Shown: one piece after another, positions 54,561 through 63,937 of the stretch | Layout: the number at the start of each line of letters is the position of its first letter | Numbering within the stretch: the stretch's first letter is position 1 | NCBI RefSeq assembly: GCF_002811475.1 | Contig: NZ_NPDL01000005.1 | Location: forward strand, 300,823-364,822 | Origin: Leptospira hartskeerlii | GTDB lineage: Bacteria > Spirochaetota > Leptospiria > Leptospirales > Leptospiraceae | Length of the DNA stretch: 64,000 nt | Direction of reading: 5' to 3' | Made by a program: the position numbers and the translations under genes | The notes under the pieces: model-generated | Database searches by the model: none | Told to the model about the DNA's origin: nothing | The model's input: the letters and a program-made list of their open reading frames with translations, nothing else

Positions 54561-56570
54561 CTATAGACGCTTTTTTAACTCTGCGATCTTTGGATCGTCC
54601 GGTGCAAGAGTGAATGCCTCATCTAATAACTTTTTAGCCCGGAAAGAATTTCCAAGTAACCTATATATATCCGACAGGTTGATCAAATTTTTCAAATGAT
54701 TTGGAGAACGTACTCTTAATTTTTCCCCTAACTCAGCCGCGGATTTTAAGTATTCAGTGTCTTTTTTCTGGGTATATGCCTTCTTCCAAAGAATAGAAGA
54801 ATAGAATAAAAGTTCTGTTTCGGATGGATCCCAGGAGACTGACTTCTCTGCCCATTCCGCCGCTTTTTTGAATTCGGATATTTTATCATACCATTTGGAA
54901 AGGAGTCTGGCGACTTGAGGAAAATAACGTTCTCCCACTGTGCCGGACTTTTTTAGACCTTCTTCCAAGATACGAATCGCTTCCTTCGTATTTCCTTTTT
55001 GAAAAGAGGATTCCGCTTCCATAATGGATTTTTTGTCTTCCGCGTAAGGATTTCTGGAAGGATTATAAGAAATAGATAATATACTTAAATCGTCGGAAAG
55101 TTTCCCTCGACTGATCAGTGATCTCCGGATCGTTTTTAATTCTCCGCCACTTTCTTCCACTGAGGCTAAGAAGATTGTCTCGTCCTCATTCATTATCCTT
55201 TTGCCTGAAAAATCCTCTTCTAAGACCAGATCATCCCTTCCGTCTGATCCGCAGAAAATTGTATCTCCGGGAAGCATGCGGAATGTTTGGACTTGGATCT
55301 TGGTCCCGAACATTTCAGAAATCCCTAATTTACGAATATTGGATTCCGCCCCGAGGAACATCGCCTTTCCATCTCTATATAAAACCGGCCAAGGATGTTC
55401 TGCATTGATATAATACATCGCGCCAGTGGAATGCTCTACGATCCCTAAAACGGCAGAGATCAACATAAATCCGTCGAATGTCTCGAATACGTTCTGCAGA
55501 TCTATGAAGGCTTCTTTCAGCCAACGTTCAGGAGATTTGGATTGGACCTCCGGGGAAAGTCTTGTGCGGCTAATGATAGAATTGAATACGGAACCTAAAA
55601 CCAAGGCGCCGCCTGCACCCTGGATGGATTTTCCCATTGCGTCTCCGTTGATAAATGCGGTATAATCTCTGTCTTGGATCTTTACGATATAGGCGCTTAA
55701 AAAGTCTCCACCTAGCTCATAATCTTTTTCTTTGAAGGAGAATTTTTTGTACTGATCGAGTAAGAATTCCACTTTGACTGCGGAATTTTCGGAATTGTCC
55801 AATTTGATCAAAGGAGAAAGAAGTAACGCAGTTAAGAAATAATCTCCGTCTTGCTTTTCTTTCAATGCTTGAATCTGTAACATCTTCTCCGAAATTTCTC
55901 TGTTGCTTTCCTGGATCTTAAATCTGCTTACAAAACTTACGAATCGGTATCTTTCCAAAATCACCGAGAATACCAGGGTAAGAAGAAATGCAATTCCCAG
56001 ATTCTGCATGGAATATGCAGCCTGAGGTGTGCTCAAGTTTGGAGAGTAGATAAGAACCGAACTTACGAAAGAAATTAAGGATAATATTAAGAATACAAAA
56101 TATGAATTTTTTGGAAGTGGAATGAATACGATACACATCAGAGCGATCTGAAGTCCGGATACGTAATTAGGATCGTCCGCAATTCTACCCGTAAAAAAGG
56201 AAGTGCAAAGAAGTAGATAAGCGATGAACGCATACGCCATTTCTAAACTGTATCTACGAGTTGGGATCTTGAACAGGGTGTCCAATAGAAGAAAAATTAG
56301 ACTAAGAAGGCCAACTAAGGAAAATCCGATCCGGAAATAAAAAAGTTCAGGAAATTCAGGATGTAATTTTTGGTCTGTTCCGAAAGCGAAACCTAACCAA
56401 ACGAACATTGCAAGCACTGCACCCGGATATTGGATACTTCGAGTTTGTCTTTTTAGGTCTTCAACGTATTCTTTTTTATAGACTTCTCTATCCGGGTCCT
56501 TCTTAAAAAAACCTAGAATAGAATTCCATTTATTCTGAAAACTACCTGCCCGGGAGGAAGTATATGACAT
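54561..56570 (-). CDS. membrane-anchored SpoIIE-type phosphatase with TPR tail
   Basis: 669 residues. About six to seven hydrophobic helices (residues 50-210) precede a short coiled coil (about 215-240). A PP2C/SpoIIE phosphatase domain follows (about 250-505), with metal-binding AFINGDAMGKSIQGAGG and FCGSDGRDDLV and the end motif LSDDLSILSIS. The tail (about 515-669) contains TPR-like repeats. Such phosphatases reverse serine phosphorylation on anti-sigma antagonists. No partner switch genes (RsbV/RsbW) are adjacent, though a GHKL-like ATPase is at 6509-7213. Confidence 0.8.
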   Translation of the reverse strand: MSYTSSRAGSFQNKWNSILGFFKKDPDREVYKKEYVEDLKRQTRSIQYPGAVLAMFVWLGFAFGTDQKLHPEFPELFYFRIGFSLVGLLSLIFLLLDTLFKIPTRRYSLEMAYAFIAYLLLCTSFFTGRIADDPNYVSGLQIALMCIVFIPLPKNSYFVFLILSLISFVSSVLIYSPNLSTPQAAYSMQNLGIAFLLTLVFSVILERYRFVSFVSRFKIQESNREISEKMLQIQALKEKQDGDYFLTALLLSPLIKLDNSENSAVKVEFLLDQYKKFSFKEKDYELGGDFLSAYIVKIQDRDYTAFINGDAMGKSIQGAGGALVLGSVFNSIISRTRLSPEVQSKSPERWLKEAFIDLQNVFETFDGFMLISAVLGIVEHSTGAMYYINAEHPWPVLYRDGKAMFLGAESNIRKLGISEMFGTKIQVQTFRMLPGDTIFCGSDGRDDLVLEEDFSGKRIMNEDETIFLASVEESGGELKTIRRSLISRGKLSDDLSILSISYNPSRNPYAEDKKSIMEAESSFQKGNTKEAIRILEEGLKKSGTVGERYFPQVARLLSKWYDKISEFKKAAEWAEKSVSWDPSETELLFYSSILWKKAYTQKKDTEYLKSAAELGEKLRVRSPNHLKNLINLSDIYRLLGNSFRAKKLLDEAFTLAPDDPKIAELKKRL

Positions 56571-56727
56571 CTATTGAATTGAACTCCGTTAGGTTCAGGT
56601 CCCTTAAATAAGTAGGAAATAAGAACCGGGTCTAAGCAAAAAATATCATCTGCTCATTTGGAGTAAAGAACTTGTGTAATTTCTAAAGTCTTGACCGACC
56701 GAGTTCTTAAATCCAAACTGTGAATCT

Positions 56728-58362
56728 ATGGTCAAAACGAAAGACGCTAAAACTTCTTCCTTTCCGATTTCTTCTCAAGTTTTCGATACCTTAGTGATAG
56801 GGGGAGGGATCACGGGTGCTACTACTTTATGGGATTCCACCTTACGCGGGTTAAAGGCACTTCTCGTAGAAAAGAATGATTTTGCTTCGGGAACGACGCA
56901 GGCCACTTCCAAATTGATCCACGGAGGTTTAAGATATTTAAAGAATGCAGAGTTTGGGTTGGTAAGAGAATCTTTAAGAGAAAGAAGAATACTCGCAAAA
57001 ATCAGTCCGCACGCACTCAAGACATTAGGCTTTATTATTCCAGTATATTCTAATTCTGAAAAGTGGATTACGAATGTCGGCCTCAAAATGTACGATTATT
57101 TTTCATATGATAGAAATAGGGATATCAGTTCGGATTCCTGGATCCCTAAATACAGATCCTTATCTCCTGAAGAAGTAGTGATGGAAGCACCTAGTCTTCC
57201 TAGAGAAGGACTAAAAGGCGGATTTTTATATTACGATTATCAGAACACGAATCCTGAAAGACATACATGCGAGTTTATCTTCTCCGCCGAAAAAAAAGGA
57301 GGTAAGGCCTTAAATTATACCGAGCTAGTCGCGATCTCCAGACAAGGAGAAGTATATCAAGCAATCTTAAAGGACAAAAGAAGCGGCAAAACGTATCCAG
57401 TATTTGCAAAAACTGTAGTGAATGCAGCAGGACCATGGGCGGATTTTGTGGAATCTTTAGCAGGAGTCGGAATGGACAAGGTGTTAGTCCGATCCAAAGG
57501 GATCCATATTGTAACTAGAGCTTTAACGGTTTCTAAGGCAATCGTTTTGAAAAAAAGAGATAAGACCCATATGTTTGTCCTTCCTTGGAGAGGGAAAACA
57601 ATTATCGGGACCACTGATACTGTGTTTTCGGATTCTCCGGATAAATTTAAGGTCACCAAATCTGACGTACAAGATCTATTAGAAGAAATTAATGTTGCAT
57701 TCGGTTATTCAGATCTTACGGAATCGGACGTGGACTTTTTCTACGGGGGAATGAGACCTCTCGTGGAAGATCCGGGTGAAAAATCGGACACTTACAATGC
57801 TTCCCGTAAAACTGAAATTTTAGATCATATGGAAAAAGGACTTCCTGGATTTTTCACTGCATTAGGTGGAAAGTATACGACCAGTCGACATCTAGCGGAG
57901 AAGATTACGGATAAACTCTGCGAATATCTGCCGGGAAAATTTTTACCTTGCGAAACGGATCAGATCCCACTTTCTTCCGGAGAATTTTCGGATCATTCTT
58001 CTTTAGTCAAAGGGCTAACTAAAAAATATCCGAAACTTTCCGGAGAATATCTGGAAACTTTAGGCGCTCGATACGGAAGTTTAGCTTACGAAGTCCTAAA
58101 ATACCAAAAATCAAACGACGAATCAGTAAGCTTGAATAACGGAGAAAAATTCAGCACAGCGGAGATCCGTTATATCGCTTCCGAGGAAAAAATTGAAAAG
58201 GGAACAGATTTCTTCTTCCGTAGATCCGGAGTAGGAGTACCTGGAGTTCCTCCTTCCGAATCCTTACACAAAATTGTAGAAGAATTAGGAAAGACCTTAG
58301 GATGGAACCCTGCTCGCAAAAAATCGGAAATTGCGGAGATACTTTCTCGTTATCATTTTTGA
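56728..58362 (+). CDS. glpD: glycerol-3-phosphate dehydrogenase GlpD
   Basis: FAD enzyme at the inner membrane that oxidises sn-glycerol-3-phosphate to DHAP and gives electrons to quinone. It shows VIGGGITGATTLWD, EKNDFASGTTQATSKLIHGGLRYL, GTTDT and GGKYTTSR. Length (544) matches the GlpD/GlpA type. It begins the same-direction run glpD, AraC-type regulator, acyl-CoA synthetase (gaps of 41 and 80 bp). Confidence 0.95.
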   Translation: MVKTKDAKTSSFPISSQVFDTLVIGGGITGATTLWDSTLRGLKALLVEKNDFASGTTQATSKLIHGGLRYLKNAEFGLVRESLRERRILAKISPHALKTLGFIIPVYSNSEKWITNVGLKMYDYFSYDRNRDISSDSWIPKYRSLSPEEVVMEAPSLPREGLKGGFLYYDYQNTNPERHTCEFIFSAEKKGGKALNYTELVAISRQGEVYQAILKDKRSGKTYPVFAKTVVNAAGPWADFVESLAGVGMDKVLVRSKGIHIVTRALTVSKAIVLKKRDKTHMFVLPWRGKTIIGTTDTVFSDSPDKFKVTKSDVQDLLEEINVAFGYSDLTESDVDFFYGGMRPLVEDPGEKSDTYNASRKTEILDHMEKGLPGFFTALGGKYTTSRHLAEKITDKLCEYLPGKFLPCETDQIPLSSGEFSDHSSLVKGLTKKYPKLSGEYLETLGARYGSLAYEVLKYQKSNDESVSLNNGEKFSTAEIRYIASEEKIEKGTDFFFRRSGVGVPGVPPSESLHKIVEELGKTLGWNPARKKSEIAEILSRYHF

Positions 58363-58403
58363 CTTTTAATCTAGTTTCGATCTGTTATCTCTAAATAAGT
58401 TAA

Positions 58404-59516
58404 ATGGATTTAGAAACCGGCTATTTAGTTTTTGGAGCGGCATTTGGCTGTATCTGGTCTTTAGGGATCTTACTTTCTCCTGCTTCTTTGGGGGAGAGGA
58501 CCAGAGCGGCCCTTATCATGTTCTTTTCTTCCCTTTGGCTTGTAGGAGGTGCAACATTTCTTTCAGGTTTGGTCAAAACTTATCCGGTTTTGTATGGGAT
58601 ACATATTCCTTTTGCGTTAGGGATTGCTCCTCTTCTTTACATCCACTTTCAGATCACTCTGCTCGGACTCGAGATTTCTATAAAAGAGATCCTTCTTCAT
58701 TTTCTACCTAATCTACTCTGCGTAATTTTACTTCTACCTTTTTGGTTAGGCGGGGAAGAATTTAGACTTCGCGCATTACAAGAGATTACACAGGGTAAAA
58801 GTTATTCGAGTATTCTAGCGTTTTTACAGATTACTCCTAAAATTTCCATCCTTTCCTATTTTTTACCTTTGCTTTGGATGTACAGAAGTTACTTATTTCG
58901 TTCGGAACAAGACGAGAATGAAGAACGGGCCAGAAGAATGTTTTTAATCTTCATATGCCTAGTTTGTTTTGTGATCTTTTGGGGACTCACAGGCTCTATT
59001 TTAAGAAGAATAGAATTCGTAAAAGAAAGTATATTCAGTCTTCCAGTTCTTTTAGTAGTCGGATTTTTACTTTCTCAAAGGGAGCCGAATTGGTTAGGCT
59101 TTGTGGGAAAAAGTCTAAGAGAGGTCCGTTATAAAAAATCCAGGCTAAAAGGAATGGATGAATCTAAGATCAAGGACCGTTTAGAAACATTGATGAAGAG
59201 AGAGAAAGTTTACGCGGACGAAGACCTTACACTTTCTCAACTTGCAGAAGAATTGGGACTGAGCAATCACCAACTTTCTGAATTTTTAAACCAACGTCTA
59301 TCTATGAAATTTTCTGATTATATCAATTCATGGAGAATTGAAGAAGCTAAGGTTTTACTCTTAGAAGATACGGAACGGTCTATTTTAGCAATTTCTGAAT
59401 CAGTCGGATTCAATTCTAAATCAGCATTCAATGAAGCATTTAAGAAATTTGCGGACTCTACACCTAGCGAATTCAGAAAAACAGCGATCTTATATAAGGC
59501 TTCGTTAAAATTTTAA
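58404..59516 (+). CDS. membrane-anchored AraC-family transcription regulator
   Basis: 370 residues. The N-terminal half (about 5-225) has about seven hydrophobic segments, and the C-terminal part (about 265-365) is an AraC-type double HTH: LTLSQLAEELGLSNHQLSEFLN then ILAISESVGFNSKSAFNEAFKKF and TPSEFRK. A sensor built into the membrane is a common spirochaetal and Bacteroidota design. It may control its own cluster with glpD and the acyl-CoA synthetase. Confidence 0.88.
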   Translation: MDLETGYLVFGAAFGCIWSLGILLSPASLGERTRAALIMFFSSLWLVGGATFLSGLVKTYPVLYGIHIPFALGIAPLLYIHFQITLLGLEISIKEILLHFLPNLLCVILLLPFWLGGEEFRLRALQEITQGKSYSSILAFLQITPKISILSYFLPLLWMYRSYLFRSEQDENEERARRMFLIFICLVCFVIFWGLTGSILRRIEFVKESIFSLPVLLVVGFLLSQREPNWLGFVGKSLREVRYKKSRLKGMDESKIKDRLETLMKREKVYADEDLTLSQLAEELGLSNHQLSEFLNQRLSMKFSDYINSWRIEEAKVLLLEDTERSILAISESVGFNSKSAFNEAFKKFADSTPSEFRKTAILYKASLKF

Positions 59517-59596
59517 AATTCGCACGTCCTGAGTTATACGCCAGGACGACAAATTTTCAAATGCACTTTATACTTTCCTCCATCCTAGGAGGTGGC

Positions 59597-61510
59597 ATGA
59601 AAACTCTTGCCGATTTATATCAATCGTCCAAAAATAAATATGGGAATCAATCCGCGTTTCTCACTAAAAATTCCTCAGGAGAATTCGAATCTGTAGGATA
59701 TTCTGAATTGTACGAGTTAGGACTACAATTAGGGACTGCGCTTATAGAATTAGAATTTCCGTATCAGGGACATGCTGCCATTCTTGCAGACAACCGTTTG
59801 GAATGGATCATTGCCGATTATGCGATCGTAATGGCGGGTGGAGCGGATGTTCCGAGAGGTACAGATGTTACCGATTCGGACCTGAATCATATTCTTCCTC
59901 ATAGCGGTGCAACGATCGTATTTGCAGAAAACGATTCAGTACTAAAGAAACTCTACCAAAACCAAAACTCTATCCAAAATGTACATACAATTATTCTAAT
60001 AGATAAGAATGCTAAGGGTACTGGAAAGGAACTCAGGTTTTGGGATCTAGTGCAACGAGGAAAAGAACTGAGAGAAACTGGTAACCGTGAGATGGAGAAT
60101 AGAATATCCCAAATCCAAGAGGAAGATCTTTTCACACTGATCTATACTGCCGGGACCACTGGTCGTCCCAAAGGAGTTCCTTTAACTCATAGAAATATCA
60201 TGTCCCAGATCAATCGTATCCCGATTAAACTCGAAGCAGGAGAAAGGATCCTTTCCATTCTTCCTGTATGGCATAGTTTTGAGAGAATGTTCGAAATGGT
60301 ATGTATCTATTTCGGAGCTGGTACGTATTATTCTTCCGTTAGAACTCTGAAGGAAGATCTAAAAAAAGTGAAACCTACATTCATGGCATCTGCGCCTAGA
60401 CTTTGGGAAAGTGTATACCAAGGGATTTACGCGACTGTGGCTAAGTCTTCCGGTATAAAACAATATCTTTTTCATGCAGCACTCTTCTTTTCTTCGAATA
60501 TTCAGTCTGCAAAAAGATGGCTTGGCTTTAGAGAATTGGATCTGACTGGGAGAAACGCAATCGTTTCCTTTTTTGTGGGGATTTTCAAAGTTCTACAATA
60601 TATTTTGAATATTCTTCCAGCCACACTGCTGGATCTGATCGTGCTAAAAAAAATCCGTCAGGCAACCGGCGGAAAATTGAAAGGAACTGTGTCCGGTGGA
60701 GGAGCCCTTCCTATTCACGTGGATAAATTTTTCAATGCGATAGGTATCCAGGTTTTGGAAGGATATGGTCTTACTGAAACTTCTCCTGTAATCTCTGTTC
60801 GTATTTTAGACCAGGCAGTGATGGGAACTGTAGGTCCTTTGTATAAGGGAACTTCTATACGCATTATGGATCCAAACACTTCTAAAATTCTTTGGGCCAC
60901 AGAAGAGGGAGGACCTAAAGGATACGGTATTAAGGGTGAGATTCATGTAAAAGGGGATCAGGTCATGTCCGGATATTATCATGATGAAGAGAATACTCGC
61001 AAAGTGATGAATGATGGATGGTTCAATACCGGAGACCTAGGAATGATGACTTACAATGATTGTTTGAAAATTGTAGGTAGGACAAAAGAAACAATCGTTC
61101 TATTGGGTGGAGAGAATGTGGAGCCAGTCCCGATCGAAAATATTCTAAGCCAATCCGAATTCATACTTCAATGTATGGTGATTGGTCAGGATCAAAAATA
61201 TCTTTCTGCTTTGATCGTTCCGAACCCTGAATTTTTTCCTGATTACAAATCTGGAATAGGTTTTAGCTCTGCGGAAGAAGAGGCGAAATGCGCGGTGAAA
61301 ATCCAAGGAGTAATTAAAAATTCAATCTCTTCAACGAATGGATTCAAATCATTCGAAAGGGTAGTGGACTTTAGATTATTGCCTAAACCATTCGAAACTG
61401 GAGATGAACTTACTGCGAAACTTTCAGTGAAACGACATGTTGTGACGGACAAGTATTCAGGATTGATCAGAGATATTTATTCAGGTAAGAAGGAAGAAGT
61501 TTTGAGATAG
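59597..61510 (+). CDS. long-chain acyl-CoA synthetase (AMP-forming), paralog
   Basis: About 637 residues, homologous along its length to the protein at 20394. It has YTAGTTGRPKG, GYGLTETSPV, NTGDLG and [18 protein letters not shown]. The hydrophobic insert seen in the paralog is shorter here. Ala replaces Ser in the phosphate-binding loop (YTAGTTG). I start at ATG 59597, with AGGAGG 4 bp upstream; an ATG at 59561 would add 12 residues. Confidence 0.92.
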   Translation: MKTLADLYQSSKNKYGNQSAFLTKNSSGEFESVGYSELYELGLQLGTALIELEFPYQGHAAILADNRLEWIIADYAIVMAGGADVPRGTDVTDSDLNHILPHSGATIVFAENDSVLKKLYQNQNSIQNVHTIILIDKNAKGTGKELRFWDLVQRGKELRETGNREMENRISQIQEEDLFTLIYTAGTTGRPKGVPLTHRNIMSQINRIPIKLEAGERILSILPVWHSFERMFEMVCIYFGAGTYYSSVRTLKEDLKKVKPTFMASAPRLWESVYQGIYATVAKSSGIKQYLFHAALFFSSNIQSAKRWLGFRELDLTGRNAIVSFFVGIFKVLQYILNILPATLLDLIVLKKIRQATGGKLKGTVSGGGALPIHVDKFFNAIGIQVLEGYGLTETSPVISVRILDQAVMGTVGPLYKGTSIRIMDPNTSKILWATEEGGPKGYGIKGEIHVKGDQVMSGYYHDEENTRKVMNDGWFNTGDLGMMTYNDCLKIVGRTKETIVLLGGENVEPVPIENILSQSEFILQCMVIGQDQKYLSALIVPNPEFFPDYKSGIGFSSAEEEAKCAVKIQGVIKNSISSTNGFKSFERVVDFRLLPKPFETGDELTAKLSVKRHVVTDKYSGLIRDIYSGKKEEVLR

Positions 61511-61512
61511 GA

Positions 61513-61664
61513 TGTTGGAATTCCAACATGAATGAAAAACGCCGCCCCCACCCTAGCTTTGGGTGGTGGGGAGTGGCTCGTGGGAGCGCTCCGCCCCTAT
61601 ATCATATAATCCTAATCTTTGCAATTGATTTTTCAGGCTCAGTCCTTGTTGGAATTCCAACAAG
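61513..61664. repeat. 150-bp palindrome-bounded repeat element, copy 2
   Basis: Left palindrome ATGTTGGAATTCCAACAT (61513-61530) and right palindrome CTTGTTGGAATTCCAACAAG (61645-61664), both perfect, separated by 114 bp that hold a GC-rich hairpin (CCACCC 61549-61554 with GGGTGG 61562-61567) and the GGAGCGCTCC palindrome. Total 152 bp, the same as the copy at 845-994 to within 2 bp. It lies between two convergent genes, the acyl-CoA synthetase and the TetR regulator. Confidence 0.75.
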
Positions 61665-61683
61665 TTTCTCAAGTCTTAAAATT

Positions 61684-62262
61684 TCAGAAAGTAAAAGTGT
61701 TCGCGAGAACCACTCCCATAAAATCTTTCACTACTTCCGCTACCTCATCCAGTTTTATGGAATCTTGGTCTACGATCCTTTGGCCCACTGTTCCTAAAAT
61801 AATACTGATCAAAAGTCTGTTTAAATTCGGATTAGTGATCCCTAAATGTTTTGTGATGATGGTTACGTATTCTTTCATCGCTTCTGCGATCAGTTGTTTT
61901 TCTTCTTCATGATTTTTTAATCTTGAAACGTCACAGATGATATAAAGGAGATTTTGGAAATAAGTTTCTCTGTCCTTTACCATTGTAAAAAGAGCTTCTA
62001 CTCTTTTTTCGATCGTTTGGTTATCTTCTCCCTTTGAATAAACCTGCAATTCTTCGATGTCTTTGTTGAGTACGAACTTTACGAGTTCTTTAAATATATC
62101 TTCTTTAGTGGAAAAGTAGTGGTAGAGAGTTCCGGTGGAAACATCCAGTTCGGTAGCGATTTCTCGCATTGAGACAGCCGAATATCCTCGTCTGGCCAAA
62201 ATATCCACACATTTAGAGAGAATCTCCGCTTTGTATTTTTCGTGATTTACGATTTTGGGCAT
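61684..62262 (-). CDS. TetR-family transcription regulator
   Basis: 192 residues. The N-terminal HTH is clear (residues about 10-55): KAEILSKCVDILARRGYSAVSMREIATELDVSTGTLYHYFSTKED. The C-terminal ligand-binding helices are unlike named families. It is convergent with the acyl-CoA synthetase, and fatty-acid-related regulation is possible but only by position. Confidence 0.9.
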   Translation of the reverse strand: MPKIVNHEKYKAEILSKCVDILARRGYSAVSMREIATELDVSTGTLYHYFSTKEDIFKELVKFVLNKDIEELQVYSKGEDNQTIEKRVEALFTMVKDRETYFQNLLYIICDVSRLKNHEEEKQLIAEAMKEYVTIITKHLGITNPNLNRLLISIILGTVGQRIVDQDSIKLDEVAEVVKDFMGVVLANTFTF

Positions 62263-62367
62263 TTCATGCTGTCCTGAAGAGTGTTTTCTTTTTACTGTTT
62301 TCGCTATTTCTAAGGCTCATTTCGAGGAGGAAAGGGGAACTATTCCTCTTTTGAAGGAGCAAGTTAA

Positions 62368-63402
62368 TTATTTTATTTGTTCGAAAAAAGAATGCAAGTG
62401 TTTTTTCCAGTTTGGGTCAAGATGACTTAAGATCCTTTCCTTTTGATCCTCCGCATCCTTACGTCCTGTCTCGAATGCATACCTCACTAGGCTTGGACTA
62501 GTATAATCAAACCCTTGCTCTATAAATGGTCCATCAGGAGAAACAAGCAATGTGTCCGATAAGACTGAGGGCGATTTTCCTACCAAGGTTGTAGGTTCGT
62601 AAAATACTCCTATCTTAGGGAGGTCAGAGGAGAAGTTTTCTAGGAGGAGATTATTAGTTAAGCCCCCGTCCAGATAATAATTCCCGTTAAAACTTTGAAG
62701 CGGTAATACTGGGAAGGCGGAGCAAGAGTTCATTACAATTTGGGTAATTGTTTCAGGATCGGTTAGGTCCTTCTCCGTAAAAACTTTTTCTCTCCATCCC
62801 CAATCTTTCATCTTTTTTATAACTTCGAAAGGTTGTTCTCCCTTTCTTCTTAAAGTCTCGTCCTTAAAATAAGCACGAATGATAGAAGCTGCCTTAGCAA
62901 AAAGGATCCTCTGGATCGGCTGACCCTTTTTGTTTTTATCCAAACTTTCATTCGGGATTTCTACGGTGTGGATCCTGATCTTTGCGGACTTGGAGATGAG
63001 TTTGGAAAATCTAAGACAGTATTCTACGGTCCTTCTTGCAATCCCATGATGAGGGAAGGGTGCGCTGATCCTTAGAAGTCTATTCCAGTAAAAGTTTTTA
63101 GGATTTCGTTTAGTAAGTTCTTGGAAGTAATTCGAACTATCTTCTTCCGTTTCGGATAAAGTGCTGATTGCCATGGCAGCTCCGGCGCTTACTCCGGAAA
63201 CTTCTTTAATTTTAAGACCCCAGGTCCTTAGTGTATATGCAAAGCCCAACCCATAAAACGCTTTGATCCCACCTCCCGCGATTGCAAGAGCGATTTCCTT
63301 TTTAGTTCCTAGTTCTTGCCATGCGGTCCGGATACCGCTTTTTAATTTGGTTTCTATAAAAAAGAGCGGGTTCATTTTCCTACATAATGGTTGTGTCACC
63401 AA
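62368..63402 (-). CDS. patatin-like phospholipase
   Basis: 344 residues. The patatin fold has the oxyanion-hole GGGIKAF, the nucleophile elbow GVSAG with Ser72, and the catalytic Asp in LDGGLTNN (Asp245) making the Ser-Asp dyad. No signal peptide is evident, so it is likely cytoplasmic or membrane-associated. An in-frame ATG 9 residues downstream (63375) is an alternative start. It would hydrolyse phospholipid or other acyl esters. Confidence 0.88.
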   Translation of the reverse strand: MVTQPLCRKMNPLFFIETKLKSGIRTAWQELGTKKEIALAIAGGGIKAFYGLGFAYTLRTWGLKIKEVSGVSAGAAMAISTLSETEEDSSNYFQELTKRNPKNFYWNRLLRISAPFPHHGIARRTVEYCLRFSKLISKSAKIRIHTVEIPNESLDKNKKGQPIQRILFAKAASIIRAYFKDETLRRKGEQPFEVIKKMKDWGWREKVFTEKDLTDPETITQIVMNSCSAFPVLPLQSFNGNYYLDGGLTNNLLLENFSSDLPKIGVFYEPTTLVGKSPSVLSDTLLVSPDGPFIEQGFDYTSPSLVRYAFETGRKDAEDQKERILSHLDPNWKKHLHSFFEQIK

Positions 63403-63472
63403 ATCATGGCAATTTTAATTTGCCCGAATCCAATTTCTTTACAAGATCGGAATATAGAATAGGAGATCCACT

Positions 63473-63934
63473 TTGGCGAATCAAAAAGATTTAGAAGATA
63501 TGCAGAAAGAATGGGAGAAGTTTTCTAAGGCCGCACCTGGTTTGAAGGTCCCTCCTCCTGCTTTCAAGGAACTGTCCGGTGAGTTCGTTTCTTATGTAAG
63601 GAAGAAGGAGATGGTCTGCAGTTTTTATGTGGAGCCTAGATTCTCCAACCCAATGGGAGTTTTCCAAGGTGGATTTTTAGCGGCTGCATTCGATAATACT
63701 TTCGGTCCATTATGCTATTTGGCTGCGGGTAAACCTACTACCACTTTAGAATTAAGTGTTAGTTATATTCGCATGGTAAAAGAAAACCAAAGGATCACGG
63801 TGCAAGCGAAGGTAGTCGCAAGAGGTAACCAACATATTTATCTAGAAGGAGAAGCTTTCGACGAAGAAGGTAAACTTCTTGCCAAGTCCACTACTCAAGT
63901 TTTGATCTTAAGACTTCCGGGCGGGGCCGCTTGA
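63473..63934 (+). CDS. PaaI-type hotdog thioesterase
   Basis: 153 residues of the hotdog fold. NPMGVFQGGFLAAAFDN carries the HGG-like active-site region of the PaaI group, here QGG instead of HGG, then TTTLELSVSYIRMV. It would hydrolyse acyl-CoA. The start is TTG at 63473 with AGGAGA 6 bp upstream. It is divergent from the patatin gene. Confidence 0.85.
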   Translation: MANQKDLEDMQKEWEKFSKAAPGLKVPPPAFKELSGEFVSYVRKKEMVCSFYVEPRFSNPMGVFQGGFLAAAFDNTFGPLCYLAAGKPTTTLELSVSYIRMVKENQRITVQAKVVARGNQHIYLEGEAFDEEGKLLAKSTTQVLILRLPGGAA

Positions 63935-63937
63935 ATA

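Noticed and set aside
61528..61912. Plus-strand reading frames across the second repeat and the TetR gene
   Set aside because: They arise from the repeat element and the reverse complement of the TetR coding region; no start site or domain.
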